Of a DNA stretch of 31,897 nt, positions 17,024-25,197 are shown piece after piece (the stretch's first letter is position 1; each line of letters begins with the position of its first letter). The notes under the pieces are model-generated. The model had not been told where the DNA came from. It made no database searches and worked only from the letters and a program-made list of their open reading frames with translations. Made by a program: the position numbers and the translations under genes. Origin of the DNA: JAKACA01 sp050010115 (lineage in GTDB: Bacteria; Actinomycetota; Acidimicrobiia; Acidimicrobiales; Bog-793); contig JBEKLQ010000040.1 in the NCBI GenBank assembly GCA_050010115.1, forward strand, positions 1 through 31,897, written 5' to 3'.

Positions 17024-18151
17024 TCACACCCGGCCGTACTTCTGCATCGCCTCGACGAGACGCAGATGTGGCAACGCGTGGGCGGTCACGCCATCGCGGC
17101 CGGTCATCGTTTCGGCGGCGATGAGCGCGTTGACGATCGCCTCCTCAGTGGCGTCGACGACAGCGTCGAACAGCGCGGTCATGTTCTCGTCGGCCAGCAT
17201 CGTGACTCGGGAGGTCAGTGGGTCGCGGGTCCGGTCCGGCTCGCCTCCGCTGCCTCCACCGCCGCGAGGCGCCACGTTCCCGGTCGCGAAGGCGATGAAC
17301 AGGTCACCGCTCAAGTGCTCTCCGACGCCACCCACGCGGGCGATGCCCAACCCCGCTCGCTGAGCCAGCCGCGTGCATTGATGAGGGAGCAGTGGGGCAT
17401 CGGTCGCCACGACGACGATGATCGAGCCCGCACCCGGTGCTGGCCCCGGCCCGGCCGGCGCGGGAACGTCGGTCACCGGTATCTCCACGCCGACGGGAAC
17501 ACCCGCGACGGTCAGACGCTCACGACGGCCGTGGTTGGCCTGGACGAGAGCACCGACGGTGTAGCCGCCTCGTCGAGCATCGACGACGCGAGACGATGTG
17601 CCGACGCCGCCCTTGAACCCGTGGCAGATCATTCCAGTCCCGCCACCGACGTTGCCCTCGGCCACCGGGCCGCTCGCCGCGGAAGCCATTGCTCCCCAGC
17701 AGTGCTCGGTCGACACGTGCATGCCGTTGATGTCGTTGAGTGCGCCATCCCAGGTCTCGCCGACCACTGGGAGACTCCAGTAGATGCCACGTGCCGCCTG
17801 GCTCCCGATCGCGGAGGCGACGAGCGCGTCGCGGACGACACCGACGCTGTTCGTGTTCGTGATCGCGATCGGGGAGGTGAGGAGGCCGGACTCCCGTACC
17901 CACTCGAGGCCCGTCAACTCTCCGTTGCCGTTCAGGCGGTGGCACCCGGCGAACAGCGTCGCTGTGCCGACCTCGTCGCAAGGCAGCACGACGGTCACGC
18001 CAGTGCGGACCGGTCCTTGGCCCACAACCAGGGGGCCGTCGCCTGAGATGAGGGTCGTCTGGCCGACCCGAACTCCGCCGACATCCGTGATGGCGTTGAA
18101 GGGCCCAGGTGTTCCCGTTCCGATGACGATCCCCAACTCACGTGCGCGCAT
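17024..18151 (-). CDS. P1-family (DmpA-type) N-terminal-nucleophile aminopeptidase
   Basis: 375 residues, the usual size for the S58/DmpA family of self-cleaving L-aminopeptidases/D-esterases. Family hallmarks are 'GTPGPFNAITDVGGVRVGQTT' near the start, 'ITNTNSVGVVRDAL', 'GNVGGGTGMICHGFKGG' before 'VGTSSR' (residues about 167-187), where these proteins cut themselves into two subunits, and 'VVVATDAPLLPHQCTRLAQRAGLGIARVG' in the second half. No signal peptide, so probably cytosolic. It removes N-terminal residues from small peptides or amides; the true substrate is not predictable. ATG 18151 is preferred over the upstream ATG 18196 because AAGGG precedes it and the protein then begins 'MRARELGI', as relatives do. 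A Gly-rich loop (GGGGSGG) near residue 310 is an unusual insert. It lies 166 bp upstream of the HNH gene and on the same strand. Confidence 0.9.
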   Translation of the reverse strand: MRARELGIVIGTGTPGPFNAITDVGGVRVGQTTLISGDGPLVVGQGPVRTGVTVVLPCDEVGTATLFAGCHRLNGNGELTGLEWVRESGLLTSPIAITNTNSVGVVRDALVASAIGSQAARGIYWSLPVVGETWDGALNDINGMHVSTEHCWGAMASAASGPVAEGNVGGGTGMICHGFKGGVGTSSRVVDARRGGYTVGALVQANHGRRERLTVAGVPVGVEIPVTDVPAPAGPGPAPGAGSIIVVVATDAPLLPHQCTRLAQRAGLGIARVGGVGEHLSGDLFIAFATGNVAPRGGGGSGGEPDRTRDPLTSRVTMLADENMTALFDAVVDATEEAIVNALIAAETMTGRDGVTAHALPHLRLVEAMQKYGRV

Positions 18152-18336
18152 GAGCGCCCTTACCGACCGGCCAGCGCTACGGGCGCCAACCTCCACGATG
18201 GCGTCACCGAGTTCGGCGACGATCTCGTCGATCTACCAGGAAGGCTCCGGCTCACGTGACGAACAGCTCTTTCGGAACACGACGTCACCGCGAGAGCCTG
18301 GCGACAGGGCGCGGGGTTGTCAAGGGCATATCAAGC

Positions 18337-18597
18337 ATGGCGCGCCAACCCAGCGACCTGCGGCGCCTCCGCCTGCACGGGCTGATCGAGCGACGGCCGG
18401 GCACGAACTCCTACAACCTCACTCCAGACGGCATCCGCGTGGCCGTCTTGTACACCAAGCTTCACGCCCGGCTCCTTGGGCCGTTGCTCGACGCCGACAA
18501 GCCTCCCGCACCAATTGAGCTGCGGCGCGCGCTTGCCACCGTCGAACGTGTGTTTGGTGACTACGTCACGAACGCAAGACTCGGAGCGGCAGCCTGA
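18337..18597 (+). pseudogene. Truncated winged-helix protein remnant
   Basis: The open frame 18256-18597 has a recognisable C-terminal part, 'DLRRLRLHGLIERRPGTNSY' followed by 'LTPDGIRVAVLYTKLHARLLGP', which is a winged-helix segment found at the end of roughly 400-residue actinobacterial proteins of unknown function (recalled pattern: '..RQ..YDLRRLRLKGLI.R.PGT..Y.LT..G..VA..YTK.Y.R'). The rest of such a protein is absent: upstream in all frames is only unrelated sequence and the P1 peptidase gene. It is therefore most likely a decayed 3' fragment. A short functional DNA-binding protein starting at ATG 18337 or 18256 cannot be excluded. The 90 bp that follow hold a 10-bp tandem repeat. Confidence 0.5.
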
Positions 18598-18630
18598 AAC
18601 TTGTCACAAGATCCAGAGACCCGTGGACTA

Positions 18631-18650
18631 AGAAGATCTAAGAAGATCTA
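18631..18650. repeat. 10-bp tandem duplication AGAAGATCTA x2
   Basis: Two perfect copies lie in the short gap between the winged-helix remnant and the 3' end of the MFS gene. The sequence is locally AT-rich. It may be debris from the event that truncated the upstream gene. Confidence 0.7.
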
Positions 18651-18685
18651 GGCCGAAGCTGGCGGTCTAGCCCGCGCCCGGCCGC

Positions 18686-20134
18686 CTAGTCCGAGGCCGG
18701 CGCGACGGCCGGCGCGACCGATCCAGTGACCTCGACGATCGACCGCGCCCGCGCCGGCACGAGGAGGGCAGCCGCCGCTGCACCGATGGCGATGACCGAC
18801 GCGATGCGAAACGCCAGCGTGTAGCCCGACGTCATCGCCGAGAGCACGCCGACGGCGTTGAGGACATCGTGGGTGCGAGTCGTCGCCACGGTCGCGAGCG
18901 CGGCCAGGCCGACCGCGCCCCCAATCTGTCGCGACGTGTTGACGAGACCCGAAGCCAGGCCGGCCTCACGCGGCGCCACGCCGGCAGTGGCTGCGTAGGC
19001 CAACGGCGTGAACGAGAGGCCGAGGCCGAGGGTGATCATCCAGCTCGGCACGAAGAAGTCCGACCAGTAACCGGTGACCGTGCCCACCCCCGAGAGCCAG
19101 AACAGCCCGGCTGCTGCGAACAGGCAGCCGGCGATGAGGATCGGACGAGGGCCGAGCCTGAGCACGAGCCTGGACGAAAGCTGGGCGCCGATGATGATCG
19201 TGAGAGTCTGCGGTATGAACGCCAATCCGGTCCCGATCGGTGTGTAGCCGCGCACCTCTTGCAGGTACAGCGAGACGAAGAACCACATGGAGAACAGCGA
19301 CCCCGACAGCAGGAACATCACGAGGTTGGCGGTCCAGATCGAGCGGCGCTGGAACAACGACAGCGGCATGAGGGGAGCCTTGGCGACGCGGCCCTCGTGC
19401 AGCACGAACGAGCCGATGAGCCCAGCCGCGGCCACCAAGGCGACGAGCGTCTGCCACGAGCCCCAGCCGACGCTCGTCGTGCGCACGACCCCGAACACAA
19501 GAGCCGTGAGACCAGCGGTGATGAGCACCGAGCCGGCTACGTCGAGCGGTTGGCGCTCGCCGACGGCGCGGCTTTCCCGCAGGAACGCCCGACCTGCCAC
19601 GAACGTCACCACCCCGATCGGCACGTTGATGAACAGGATCCACCGCCACGACAATTCCTCGGTCAAGATGCCTCCCAGCAGAGCCCCCGTAGCGCCTCCT
19701 GCACCCGCCACGGCGCTCCAGATGCCCATCGCCCGAGTCCGCGCTTTCGGATCGGTGAACCTGGTGGTGAGGATCGTGAGCGTGGCGGGGGAGAGGATCG
19801 CCCCGCCCAGGCCCTGGGTCGCACGAGCTCCGATCAGCATCGCCTGGTCCTGCGCGAACCCCCCGAGAAGGCTCGCACCCGTGAACACGGTCAGGCCGAC
19901 GAGGAAGATGCGCCGCCGCCCGAAGAGGTCAGCGGTACGACCGCCGAGCAGCAGGAAGCCAGCGAACGTGAGCGTGTAGCCGTTGAGCACCCACTGGAGC
20001 TCGGACTGTGAGAAACCCAAGCTGTGCTTGATCGACGGCAGCGCCACATTGACAATCGACACATCCAAAAGGACCATGAACTGGGCGACGCAAGCGAGCG
20101 CCAGGATCATCCAGTCGGGTGCCCGTCGGCTCAT
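18686..20134 (-). CDS. MFS drug-type exporter, DHA2 (14-helix, EmrB/QacA) family
   Basis: 482 residues with about 14 predicted membrane helices, the DHA2 layout. Motif A-like 'GGRTADLFGRRRIFLVGL' lies between helices 2 and 3; the opening 'FMVLLDVSIVNVALPSIKHSLGFS' with 'LQWVLNGYTLTFAGFLLLGG' is the classic family start, and 'GLGGAILSPATLTIL' and 'RAMGIWSAVAGAGGATGALLGG' (motif C, antiporter) follow. It should export drugs or other amphipathic compounds against protons. The start at ATG 20134 has only a weak ribosome binding site. It diverges from the lipoprotein hydrolase at 20273 across a 138-bp gap. No TetR/MarR regulator gene is adjacent, unusual for this exporter type. Confidence 0.93.
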   Translation of the reverse strand: MSRRAPDWMILALACVAQFMVLLDVSIVNVALPSIKHSLGFSQSELQWVLNGYTLTFAGFLLLGGRTADLFGRRRIFLVGLTVFTGASLLGGFAQDQAMLIGARATQGLGGAILSPATLTILTTRFTDPKARTRAMGIWSAVAGAGGATGALLGGILTEELSWRWILFINVPIGVVTFVAGRAFLRESRAVGERQPLDVAGSVLITAGLTALVFGVVRTTSVGWGSWQTLVALVAAAGLIGSFVLHEGRVAKAPLMPLSLFQRRSIWTANLVMFLLSGSLFSMWFFVSLYLQEVRGYTPIGTGLAFIPQTLTIIIGAQLSSRLVLRLGPRPILIAGCLFAAAGLFWLSGVGTVTGYWSDFFVPSWMITLGLGLSFTPLAYAATAGVAPREAGLASGLVNTSRQIGGAVGLAALATVATTRTHDVLNAVGVLSAMTSGYTLAFRIASVIAIGAAAAALLVPARARSIVEVTGSVAPAVAPASD

Positions 20135-20272
20135 CGGCGCGCCAGGGGTCGGGCATCGGTCGCCATGGAGTCGCCAACGTGGGACGGCCGTCCTGCATTC
20201 CCACCAGGGCTGATCGACTGCACGGACGTTGGTCGACGTGCGCTCTCAGGCACGCTCCTGCAGAATCGCCTC

Positions 20273-21271
20273 ATGAGACATCGCCTCGGCCGGGGTCTCG
20301 CCGTGCTCGCCCTCGCATCAGCGGTTGCCGCTTGCTCGACCGGGGCGGCGGGTGGTCGTACGAGCTCCTCCACCGCTGCTGGGCGGTTCACAACCTCGAC
20401 TCCGGCGGCTTCTACGAGCACGACCTCGACGACCTTGCCGGCCAACGCGGTCTCCGTTGTGCGCGCGCCGGTGCTGATCGCCCACACGAGCGACGGATCA
20501 CTCGGGTACCGGGAGGTGGGCGCCGGACCTCCGCTGGTGATGATCATGGGGTACTCGGGATCGATGGACGCGTGGGAGCCGAGCTTCGTCGACGCCCTCG
20601 GTCGCGCTCACCGGGTCGTCATCTTCGACAACGCCGGTATCTCCCGTACCTCGGCGCTCCCGTTGCCGCTGACGATCACGGCGATGGCGAACCAAACGGC
20701 CGCACTGATCGAGGCTCTCCGCCTCGATCAGCCGGACGTGCTCGGCTGGTCGATGGGGGGCATGATCGCCCAGGCCCTTGCCGTACTGCACCCTTCCCTG
20801 GTCCGGCGCCTCGTGTTGTGCGCCACGCTGCCCGGCAACGGTAAGGCGACGCTGCCCTCCTCTGCCGCTGCCAAGGCACTGAGCAACCCCTCCAAGGCCG
20901 ACGCTCCGGCGCTGCTGAGCCTCCTCTTCCCGGCGAACCAGAAGAAGGCACTCAGCGCGTACCTCGGGCAGATCAGCGAATTTCCGAACTTCTACGTAGC
21001 GTCGCCCGCGGCCGCTAAGGACCAGCTGGGAGCGCTCGTCTCGTGGCTTGAGGGCAAGCAGCCGGCCGGGCGACAGATCAGCCAGATCACTGCGCCCACC
21101 TTGATCGGCGATGGTCTCGACGACGAGCTCGTGCCGGTCGCGAATGACCATGAGCTGGCCGGCGCGATCCCCGGCGCCAAATTGGCGCTGTACCCGGACT
21201 CGGGCCACGCGTTCTTGTTCCAGTACGAGGGAGAGTTCCTCGACCTGGTCCAGCGCTTCCTTGATGACTGA
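20273..21271 (+). CDS. Alpha/beta-hydrolase lipoprotein
   Basis: 332 residues from ATG 20273. A signal peptide with the lipobox 'SAVAAC' (Cys21) is followed by a Ser/Thr-rich linker to about residue 58, so the enzyme is lipid-anchored outside the membrane. The hydrolase fold has an oxyanion-type 'MIMGYSGSMDAW', nucleophile Ser160 in 'GWSMGGM', Asp (about 280-284) in 'GDGLDDELVP', and His312 in 'DSGHAF': a complete Ser-Asp-His triad. The substrate is unknown; esterase or haloperoxidase-like activity is possible. The reading frame is open far upstream (to 20024), but that part overlaps the divergent MFS gene and lacks conserved sequence. No strong Shine-Dalgarno precedes the chosen ATG. It could process or detoxify compounds handled by the divergent exporter, though this is only context. 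Confidence 0.9.
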   Translation: MRHRLGRGLAVLALASAVAACSTGAAGGRTSSSTAAGRFTTSTPAASTSTTSTTLPANAVSVVRAPVLIAHTSDGSLGYREVGAGPPLVMIMGYSGSMDAWEPSFVDALGRAHRVVIFDNAGISRTSALPLPLTITAMANQTAALIEALRLDQPDVLGWSMGGMIAQALAVLHPSLVRRLVLCATLPGNGKATLPSSAAAKALSNPSKADAPALLSLLFPANQKKALSAYLGQISEFPNFYVASPAAAKDQLGALVSWLEGKQPAGRQISQITAPTLIGDGLDDELVPVANDHELAGAIPGAKLALYPDSGHAFLFQYEGEFLDLVQRFLDD

Positions 21272-21619
21272 GATGCGCCAACGCCCCACAACGTGCGCAC
21301 GGCTAACTTCACCCCGTGAGGCCTGAGCGCATCGTCATCGTCGGCATCTCGCCGCGAGTGACGGCTACACATGGCTCCCGAGTCGTCGTGTCCTCGAGGT
21401 CCGGGCAAGCTCGGTGACGGACCACGGAGGCGATACCCATCACGGCGACCGGATCGTGCTGTGCATCGGCGAACAGCTGAGCGGCATCGGAGGTGCCGTC
21501 GGGGCCATGCTCGCCAGTGCTCCGATCAAGCGCTGCCGACTGCAGATGATGCAGACTGCGCCCGACACCGAACGCTTGTCGACGGGGATCGCAGCCGAGA
21601 CGTTCGACGGGAGGGGGAC
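21272..21619. other. Gap of about 350 bp with two small overlapping open frames
   Basis: Between the hydrolase and the HAD gene nothing is recognised. Two small plus-strand frames are chained by GTGA overlaps: GTG 21317 to TGA 21417 (33 residues, 'MRPERIVIVGISPRV...') and GTG 21414 to TGA 21623 (69 residues, containing 'VLCIGEQLSGIGGAVGAML'), the latter ending in an overlap with the HAD start. The second frame has GC-rich third codon positions as genes here do. They could be two small coupled genes, one frameshifted remnant, or chance. Confidence 0.3.
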
Positions 21620-21623
21620 GTGA
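21414..21623 (+). CDS. Possible small protein, 69 aa, overlapping the HAD start
   Basis: A GTG-started frame with third positions mostly G or C, containing Cys and a 'GIGGAVGAML' glycine run. It ends TGA at 21621-21623, overlapping GTG 21620 of the phosphonatase-like gene, an arrangement that would couple their translation. No family recognised. It may instead be non-coding sequence; the call is weak. Confidence 0.28.
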   Translation: MTDHGGDTHHGDRIVLCIGEQLSGIGGAVGAMLASAPIKRCRLQMMQTAPDTERLSTGIAAETFDGRGT

Positions 21624-22306
21624 GCGCTTTCGAGCTGGTTGCCCTGGACATGGCCGGGACGACGGTTGCCGACGGGGGAGTGGTGGAGGAGGCGTTCGCT
21701 GCGGCCATCCATGAGATCGGCGTGCCGAAGCCACCCGATCAGTCCGATGACCATCCTGCGAGCGATCCTCTCGCTTACGTCCGAAGGACGATGGGCCGGT
21801 CGAAGATCGAGGTCTTCACCGCTCTCTACGGCGATCCAGCAAGAGCGGCGGCTGCCAACGGCGCGTTCGAGGCCGCCTATGAGCGGGCCGTCGGCCGCGG
21901 GGCGGTGCAGCCGATCAACGGCGCGTTCGACGCCATCGAGGCGTTCCGGGGTGGGGGACTCAAGGTGTGCCTGACGACGGGTTTCTCGGGTGGGACGCGT
22001 GACGCCATCATCGACCGCCTCGGTTGGAGCCAGCTCGTCGATCTGGTGCTGTCACCCGCGGATGCAGGCCGGGGACGACCATGGCCCGACATGATCCTCA
22101 CGGCGGTGATCCGGCTCGAGATCAGCAGTGTCGCCAGCGTCGCCGTGGCTGGCGACACCACGAGCGATCTGTGGGCGGGTCACCGCGCCGGGGCGGGCGT
22201 CGTGGCGGGCGTTCTCACCGGCGCCCATACGAGAGAGCAACTGCAGACCGCTCCGCACACCCACATCCTCGACGACGTGACGGCGCTCCCGTCGCTGCTG
22301 CTCTAG
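21620..22306 (+). CDS. Phosphonatase-like HAD hydrolase
   Basis: 228 residues from GTG 21620, preceded by a GGGAGGGGG ribosome binding site. HAD motif I is 'LDMAGTT' with nucleophile Asp10 and Ala12 in the +2 place, the pattern of phosphonoacetaldehyde hydrolase (PhnX) and its relatives rather than DxD phosphatases. Motif II is 'CLTTGFS', motif III region 'GRPWPDMI', and motif IV 'VAVAGDTTSDL'. In the cap, Lys62 in 'MGRSKIEVF' sits where the Schiff-base Lys of PhnX would be. It may thus cleave a C-P bond or be a phosphatase of the phosphonatase-like subgroup; no phosphonate transport or transaminase genes lie nearby. The stop codon lies in the palindrome CTAG, shared with the stop of the convergent PH-domain gene. 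Confidence 0.88.
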   Translation: MSAFELVALDMAGTTVADGGVVEEAFAAAIHEIGVPKPPDQSDDHPASDPLAYVRRTMGRSKIEVFTALYGDPARAAAANGAFEAAYERAVGRGAVQPINGAFDAIEAFRGGGLKVCLTTGFSGGTRDAIIDRLGWSQLVDLVLSPADAGRGRPWPDMILTAVIRLEISSVASVAVAGDTTSDLWAGHRAGAGVVAGVLTGAHTREQLQTAPHTHILDDVTALPSLLL

Positions 22307-22911
22307 CTGCCGGCAGGATCGGGCTGTGATGCGAGCCGAGTGTCCGGTTCCCCGGCTTCGGACGACCCCGGCTCGCCTGCCGGCTGAGAGTCGTCCGCGC
22401 CCGGACCGGAACCACGATTCTCACCGACATCGGACCAGTGGGCGAGGCGCCGTTGGAAGTCCTCGACGCGGCGGCGCTTTCGGCGGGACTGCTGGGTTCG
22501 GGCACACGCGTCGAGCGGGATCCGGCGCCCGTTAGACAACCGGATCACAACGGTCTGGTTCGGGCTCTTGGCAACCGAGCTCTCCCCGAGGCTGACGTCA
22601 CCGACCGAGGCTCGGTGGATGCGGTGAGTCGAGAAGAGGTTGCGCGCTTCGAGCTCGTCGCCACGGACCACGACGGCCATGCTGAGGAGCCGGTAGTGGT
22701 AGGCGATCCAGACCACCAGGGAAGCGGCCGCCAGCGCCGCCCATGGTGTACCCCGGCCCATAAGCGCGATCGTGATGAGCACGGCGATGAAGCCGCCGAT
22801 GCCTAGCAACAACGCCTGGGCGATCCGGCCTCCGAGCGCGGTCTTGATCTCGATCTCGGGCGACCCCGCCCGGTGCCGGTCCCCTCGCGTTCCCAAGCTC
22901 ACACTCACCAT
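22303..22911 (-). CDS. Membrane protein with bacterial PH-like domain
   Basis: 202 residues. Two hydrophobic helices ('ALLLGIGGFIAVLITIALM' and 'WAALAAASLVVWIAYHYRLL', about residues 32-75) are followed by a domain resembling bacterial PH (DUF304/PH_6 type): 'MAVVVRGDELEARNLFSTHR', then 'VGDVSLGESS' and 'TVVIRLSNGRRIPLDA'. After this comes an Arg-rich helix ('QQSRRKRRRVEDFQRRL') and a disordered acidic tail. Such proteins sit in the cytoplasmic membrane with the PH-like part likely in the cytosol; role unknown. AGGA lies eight bases before the ATG. A short inverted repeat TGGCG-N7-CGCCA (22914-22930) lies just upstream of the start. The gene ends convergently with the HAD gene, sharing CTAG. 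Confidence 0.75.
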   Translation of the reverse strand: MVSVSLGTRGDRHRAGSPEIEIKTALGGRIAQALLLGIGGFIAVLITIALMGRGTPWAALAAASLVVWIAYHYRLLSMAVVVRGDELEARNLFSTHRIHRASVGDVSLGESSVAKSPNQTVVIRLSNGRRIPLDACARTQQSRRKRRRVEDFQRRLAHWSDVGENRGSGPGADDSQPAGEPGSSEAGEPDTRLASQPDPAGS

Positions 22912-22913
22912 AT

Positions 22914-22930
22914 TGGCGGTCCTAACGCCA
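22914..22930. promoter_or_regulatory. Inverted repeat TGGCG-N7-CGCCA at the PH-domain gene start
   Basis: Perfect 5-bp arms around a 7-bp centre, three bases upstream of the start codon region and covering the ribosome binding site. It could be an operator or an mRNA hairpin that limits translation. Short enough to occur by chance in high-GC DNA. Confidence 0.25.
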
Positions 22931-22989
22931 CAAGCGGTGGCAAGCGCACCGGGTTGGTGAAGAGCCGAACTCGGTACGCGGTTGCCCGA

Positions 22990-23799
22990 TCACGGGATGG
23001 TGGTCGGAGTCGCCGGCGGGGTGAACTCGTTATTCGGCACGCTCGCGGAGTATTTCGTCATTTTCATGTCGAACGTGCCCGTCGACGCTGACCCCTCGGC
23101 TTGCGCGATAACGCCCTGTGAGGTCACGCAGTACGTCCAGTGATCGGAGTTGGTCGTCAGGTGGTAGCTCACGCACGTCACCGGCTGGCCGGCGATGGTG
23201 TTGGTCGACGTGGCGGTGCCGACGGCGGTGCTCTCGTCAGCTTTGAGGGTCTGGGCCAGAGTCGTCGAGCTGTACGCGTTCTCGAACTCCTTGATCATCG
23301 TGGCGAAGGCTGCTCCCGCGCCGCCTACGCCCGAGTAGCAATGCCAGCTGCCAGACTCCTGGACACAGATATCTGTCGCCGTGCCGGCCAGGATCTCCTC
23401 GAACTGACCGGTCGTGTTGACAACACCGAACAGGGAATCCGAGCCGGAATGGGCGAGCGTGAGCTTCATGGTCGTCGACTGCGTCGACGCCGTCACCGAG
23501 TACGTCGCCACGAATGTGGCGCTCTGGCCGGTCTCGATCTGGGACTCGATCTTGCTGAGGGACGCACTGCCCGAAGCCGAGCTGGTCGAGCTCGTGGAAC
23601 TGGCCGCGCTCGTGGAGCTGCTCGTGGAACCACTGGCGCCCGTCGACGTGGTGGTGGTCTTCGCCGAGTTGGACGAGGATCCACAGGCACTCACAACGAG
23701 GATCACCGTAGCCAAGGCGATGCCCGTAATGACACGACGCGCCAAGCCTGGGTGAGTCGTCGCGAGCAGCAACCGCCGTTCGGTGACGTTCGAATCCAT
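22990..23799 (-). CDS. Ser/Thr-rich lipoprotein of unknown function
   Basis: 269 residues from ATG 23799, selected because a perfect AAGGAGG lies upstream. An N-terminal hydrophobic segment ends in the lipobox 'LVVSAC', followed by a long Ser/Thr/Ala/Gly linker (about residues 45-80). The outer domain of about 180 residues looks beta-rich, with 'GQSATFVATYSVTAS', 'DICVQESGSWHCYSG' and 'VTCVSYHLTTNSDHWTYC'; these four Cys could form two disulfides. The fold resembles LolA/LppX-like or other actinobacterial cell-envelope lipoproteins in general appearance only. The protein ends in a Pro/Thr tail. Function unknown. Confidence 0.85.
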   Translation of the reverse strand: MDSNVTERRLLLATTHPGLARRVITGIALATVILVVSACGSSSNSAKTTTTSTGASGSTSSSTSAASSTSSTSSASGSASLSKIESQIETGQSATFVATYSVTASTQSTTMKLTLAHSGSDSLFGVVNTTGQFEEILAGTATDICVQESGSWHCYSGVGGAGAAFATMIKEFENAYSSTTLAQTLKADESTAVGTATSTNTIAGQPVTCVSYHLTTNSDHWTYCVTSQGVIAQAEGSASTGTFDMKMTKYSASVPNNEFTPPATPTTIP

Positions 23800-23927
23800 C
23801 AGTGGTCCTCCTTGGGGCACTCTCGCAGGTGCCGAGACACGTCGTCGACGTAAGACATTCATTCTCGCACGCTTGAGCCTGCAGAGCGCGAATCCGAGGT
23901 CGGTGCGGGCATCAGACGAGCGTTGGA

Positions 23928-24362
23928 TCAGGCGCGTTCGTAGATGATGAACGACGTCCGGTGTGCCACGACATCGTAGAGAGACCGGGCGGGGCTGTTG
24001 AATTCCTGAGTCTCCCAGTACGTCCGGACGGCACCGCGCCGATCTGCTTCGGCGTAGACCGCCTCGATCAATTGCCGCGCCGTGCCTGTGCCCCGGTAGG
24101 TGGGGTCCACGTAGAGGTCCTCGAGGTAGCAGTACGAATCCTTCGACCAGGTCGACGGGTGGAAGACAATGTGGGCGAAGCCGACCGGTCGTCGCCCGTC
24201 GGCCAGCGCCACGAGCCCGACCAGGCCGTCACGGCCGGTACAGAGCCGGTCGAAGGTCACCTCGGTCACCTCGTCGGCGACGTCGCCCCGGTAGAAGTGC
24301 AGGTAGCCGCGCCAGAGCTGCTGCCAGCCCTCGCGGTCTTCCTGCTCGAGTTGCCGGATCAT
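23928..24362 (-). CDS. GNAT-family N-acetyltransferase
   Basis: 144 residues from ATG 24362, which has a strong AAGGAGGAG site upstream; an extension to 24611 is unlikely as it crosses the divergent gene's promoter area. The GNAT fold is evident: 'GLVALADGRRPVGFAHIVFH', then 'CYLEDLYVDPTYRGTGTARQ' (acetyl-CoA pyrophosphate loop, a variant of RxGxG/A) and 'WETQEFNSPARSLYDVVAHR' at the C-terminal motif B. It transfers an acetyl group from acetyl-CoA to an amine, perhaps of a small molecule; related proteins include diamine acetyltransferase-like members. It diverges from the PIG-L deacetylase gene across 94 bp: an acetyltransferase facing a deacetylase. Confidence 0.9.
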   Translation of the reverse strand: MIRQLEQEDREGWQQLWRGYLHFYRGDVADEVTEVTFDRLCTGRDGLVGLVALADGRRPVGFAHIVFHPSTWSKDSYCYLEDLYVDPTYRGTGTARQLIEAVYAEADRRGAVRTYWETQEFNSPARSLYDVVAHRTSFIIYERA

Positions 24363-24456
24363 CGCGCTCCTCCTTCGGCCGATGACGCCCAGTCTGCCGC
24401 GGCCGTCGGTCACAGCAGGTCCGCTCAGTGAGGCTCGACCGCTACCGTCAAACGCC

Positions 24457-25197
24457 ATGACCAACACGGTGGACAGCACCGACGGCGTTGCCGAGCGGCG
24501 GGAGAGCGTGCTCGTCATCACGGCCCATCCCGACGACGTCGACTTCGGCGCAGCAGGCACGGTGGCGACCTGGACGGCCGCTGGCATGGACGTGGCGTAC
24601 TGCATCGTCACCGACGGTGCCGCTGGTTCATCCGACCCCGAGGTTCACCTTGTCACGCTGTCCGCACGGCGGCAGAGCGAGCAACGGAAGGCTGCGGCTG
24701 AAGTGGGCGTGAGCGAGGTGATCTTCCTCGACTACCCCGATGGGCGACTCGAGGTGTCCTTCGACCTCCGCCGAGACCTGAGCCGGGTGATCCGCATGGT
24801 GAGACCTGACCGGGTCATCGCGCAGTCTCCGGAACGCAACTGGGAGCGGATCCGGGCGAGCCACCCGGATCACCTGGCTGCGGGAGAGGCGGCGTTGCAG
24901 GCGGTGTACCCGGACGCACGGAACCCCTACGCGCACCCCGAGCTTCTCACCGCCGGACTGGAGCCGCATGCAGTCGGTGAGGTGTGGTTGATGGCGTCAC
25001 CGAAGGCTGATCGCTTCGTGGACATCACCGAAGTCATGGAACGAAAGATCGCGGCGCTGACCTGCCATGAGAGCCAGATCGCCGATCCGAAGCAGCTCGA
25101 GGAGATGGTGCGCCGCTGGGCTGAGGCGACGGCGGAGCGCGGAGGGCTCGGGCCGGGACGTTACGCCGAGGCCTTTCAGGTGATCGACACGCAGTGA
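24457..25197 (+). CDS. PIG-L / LmbE-family deacetylase
   Basis: 246 residues. The zinc site is 'AHPDDVDFG' (His24, Asp27) with the second motif 'HPDHLAAG' (His136, His139), as in MshB, Mca and BshB. 'YCIVTDGAAGSS' and 'IFLDYPDGRLE' are also typical. The family removes acetyl groups from N-acetylglucosaminyl conjugates (mycothiol biosynthesis or detoxification, phosphatidylinositol anchors) and other natural products. Whether this one is MshB, Mca or another member cannot be decided here; no mycothiol genes are in the window. ATG 24457 lacks a clear Shine-Dalgarno site, so it may be leaderless. Followed by a VOC protein gene after 96 bp. Confidence 0.9.
   Translation: MTNTVDSTDGVAERRESVLVITAHPDDVDFGAAGTVATWTAAGMDVAYCIVTDGAAGSSDPEVHLVTLSARRQSEQRKAAAEVGVSEVIFLDYPDGRLEVSFDLRRDLSRVIRMVRPDRVIAQSPERNWERIRASHPDHLAAGEAALQAVYPDARNPYAHPELLTAGLEPHAVGEVWLMASPKADRFVDITEVMERKIAALTCHESQIADPKQLEEMVRRWAEATAERGGLGPGRYAEAFQVIDTQ

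Noticed and set aside
16577..18046. 489-aa plus-strand frame across the HNH/P1 peptidase junction
   Set aside because: Spans two well-supported minus-strand genes and the SOS promoter; no motif, so an antisense shadow.
18869..20011. 380-aa plus-strand frame opposite the MFS gene
   Set aside because: Antisense to a clear 14-helix transporter; highly charged, motif-free.
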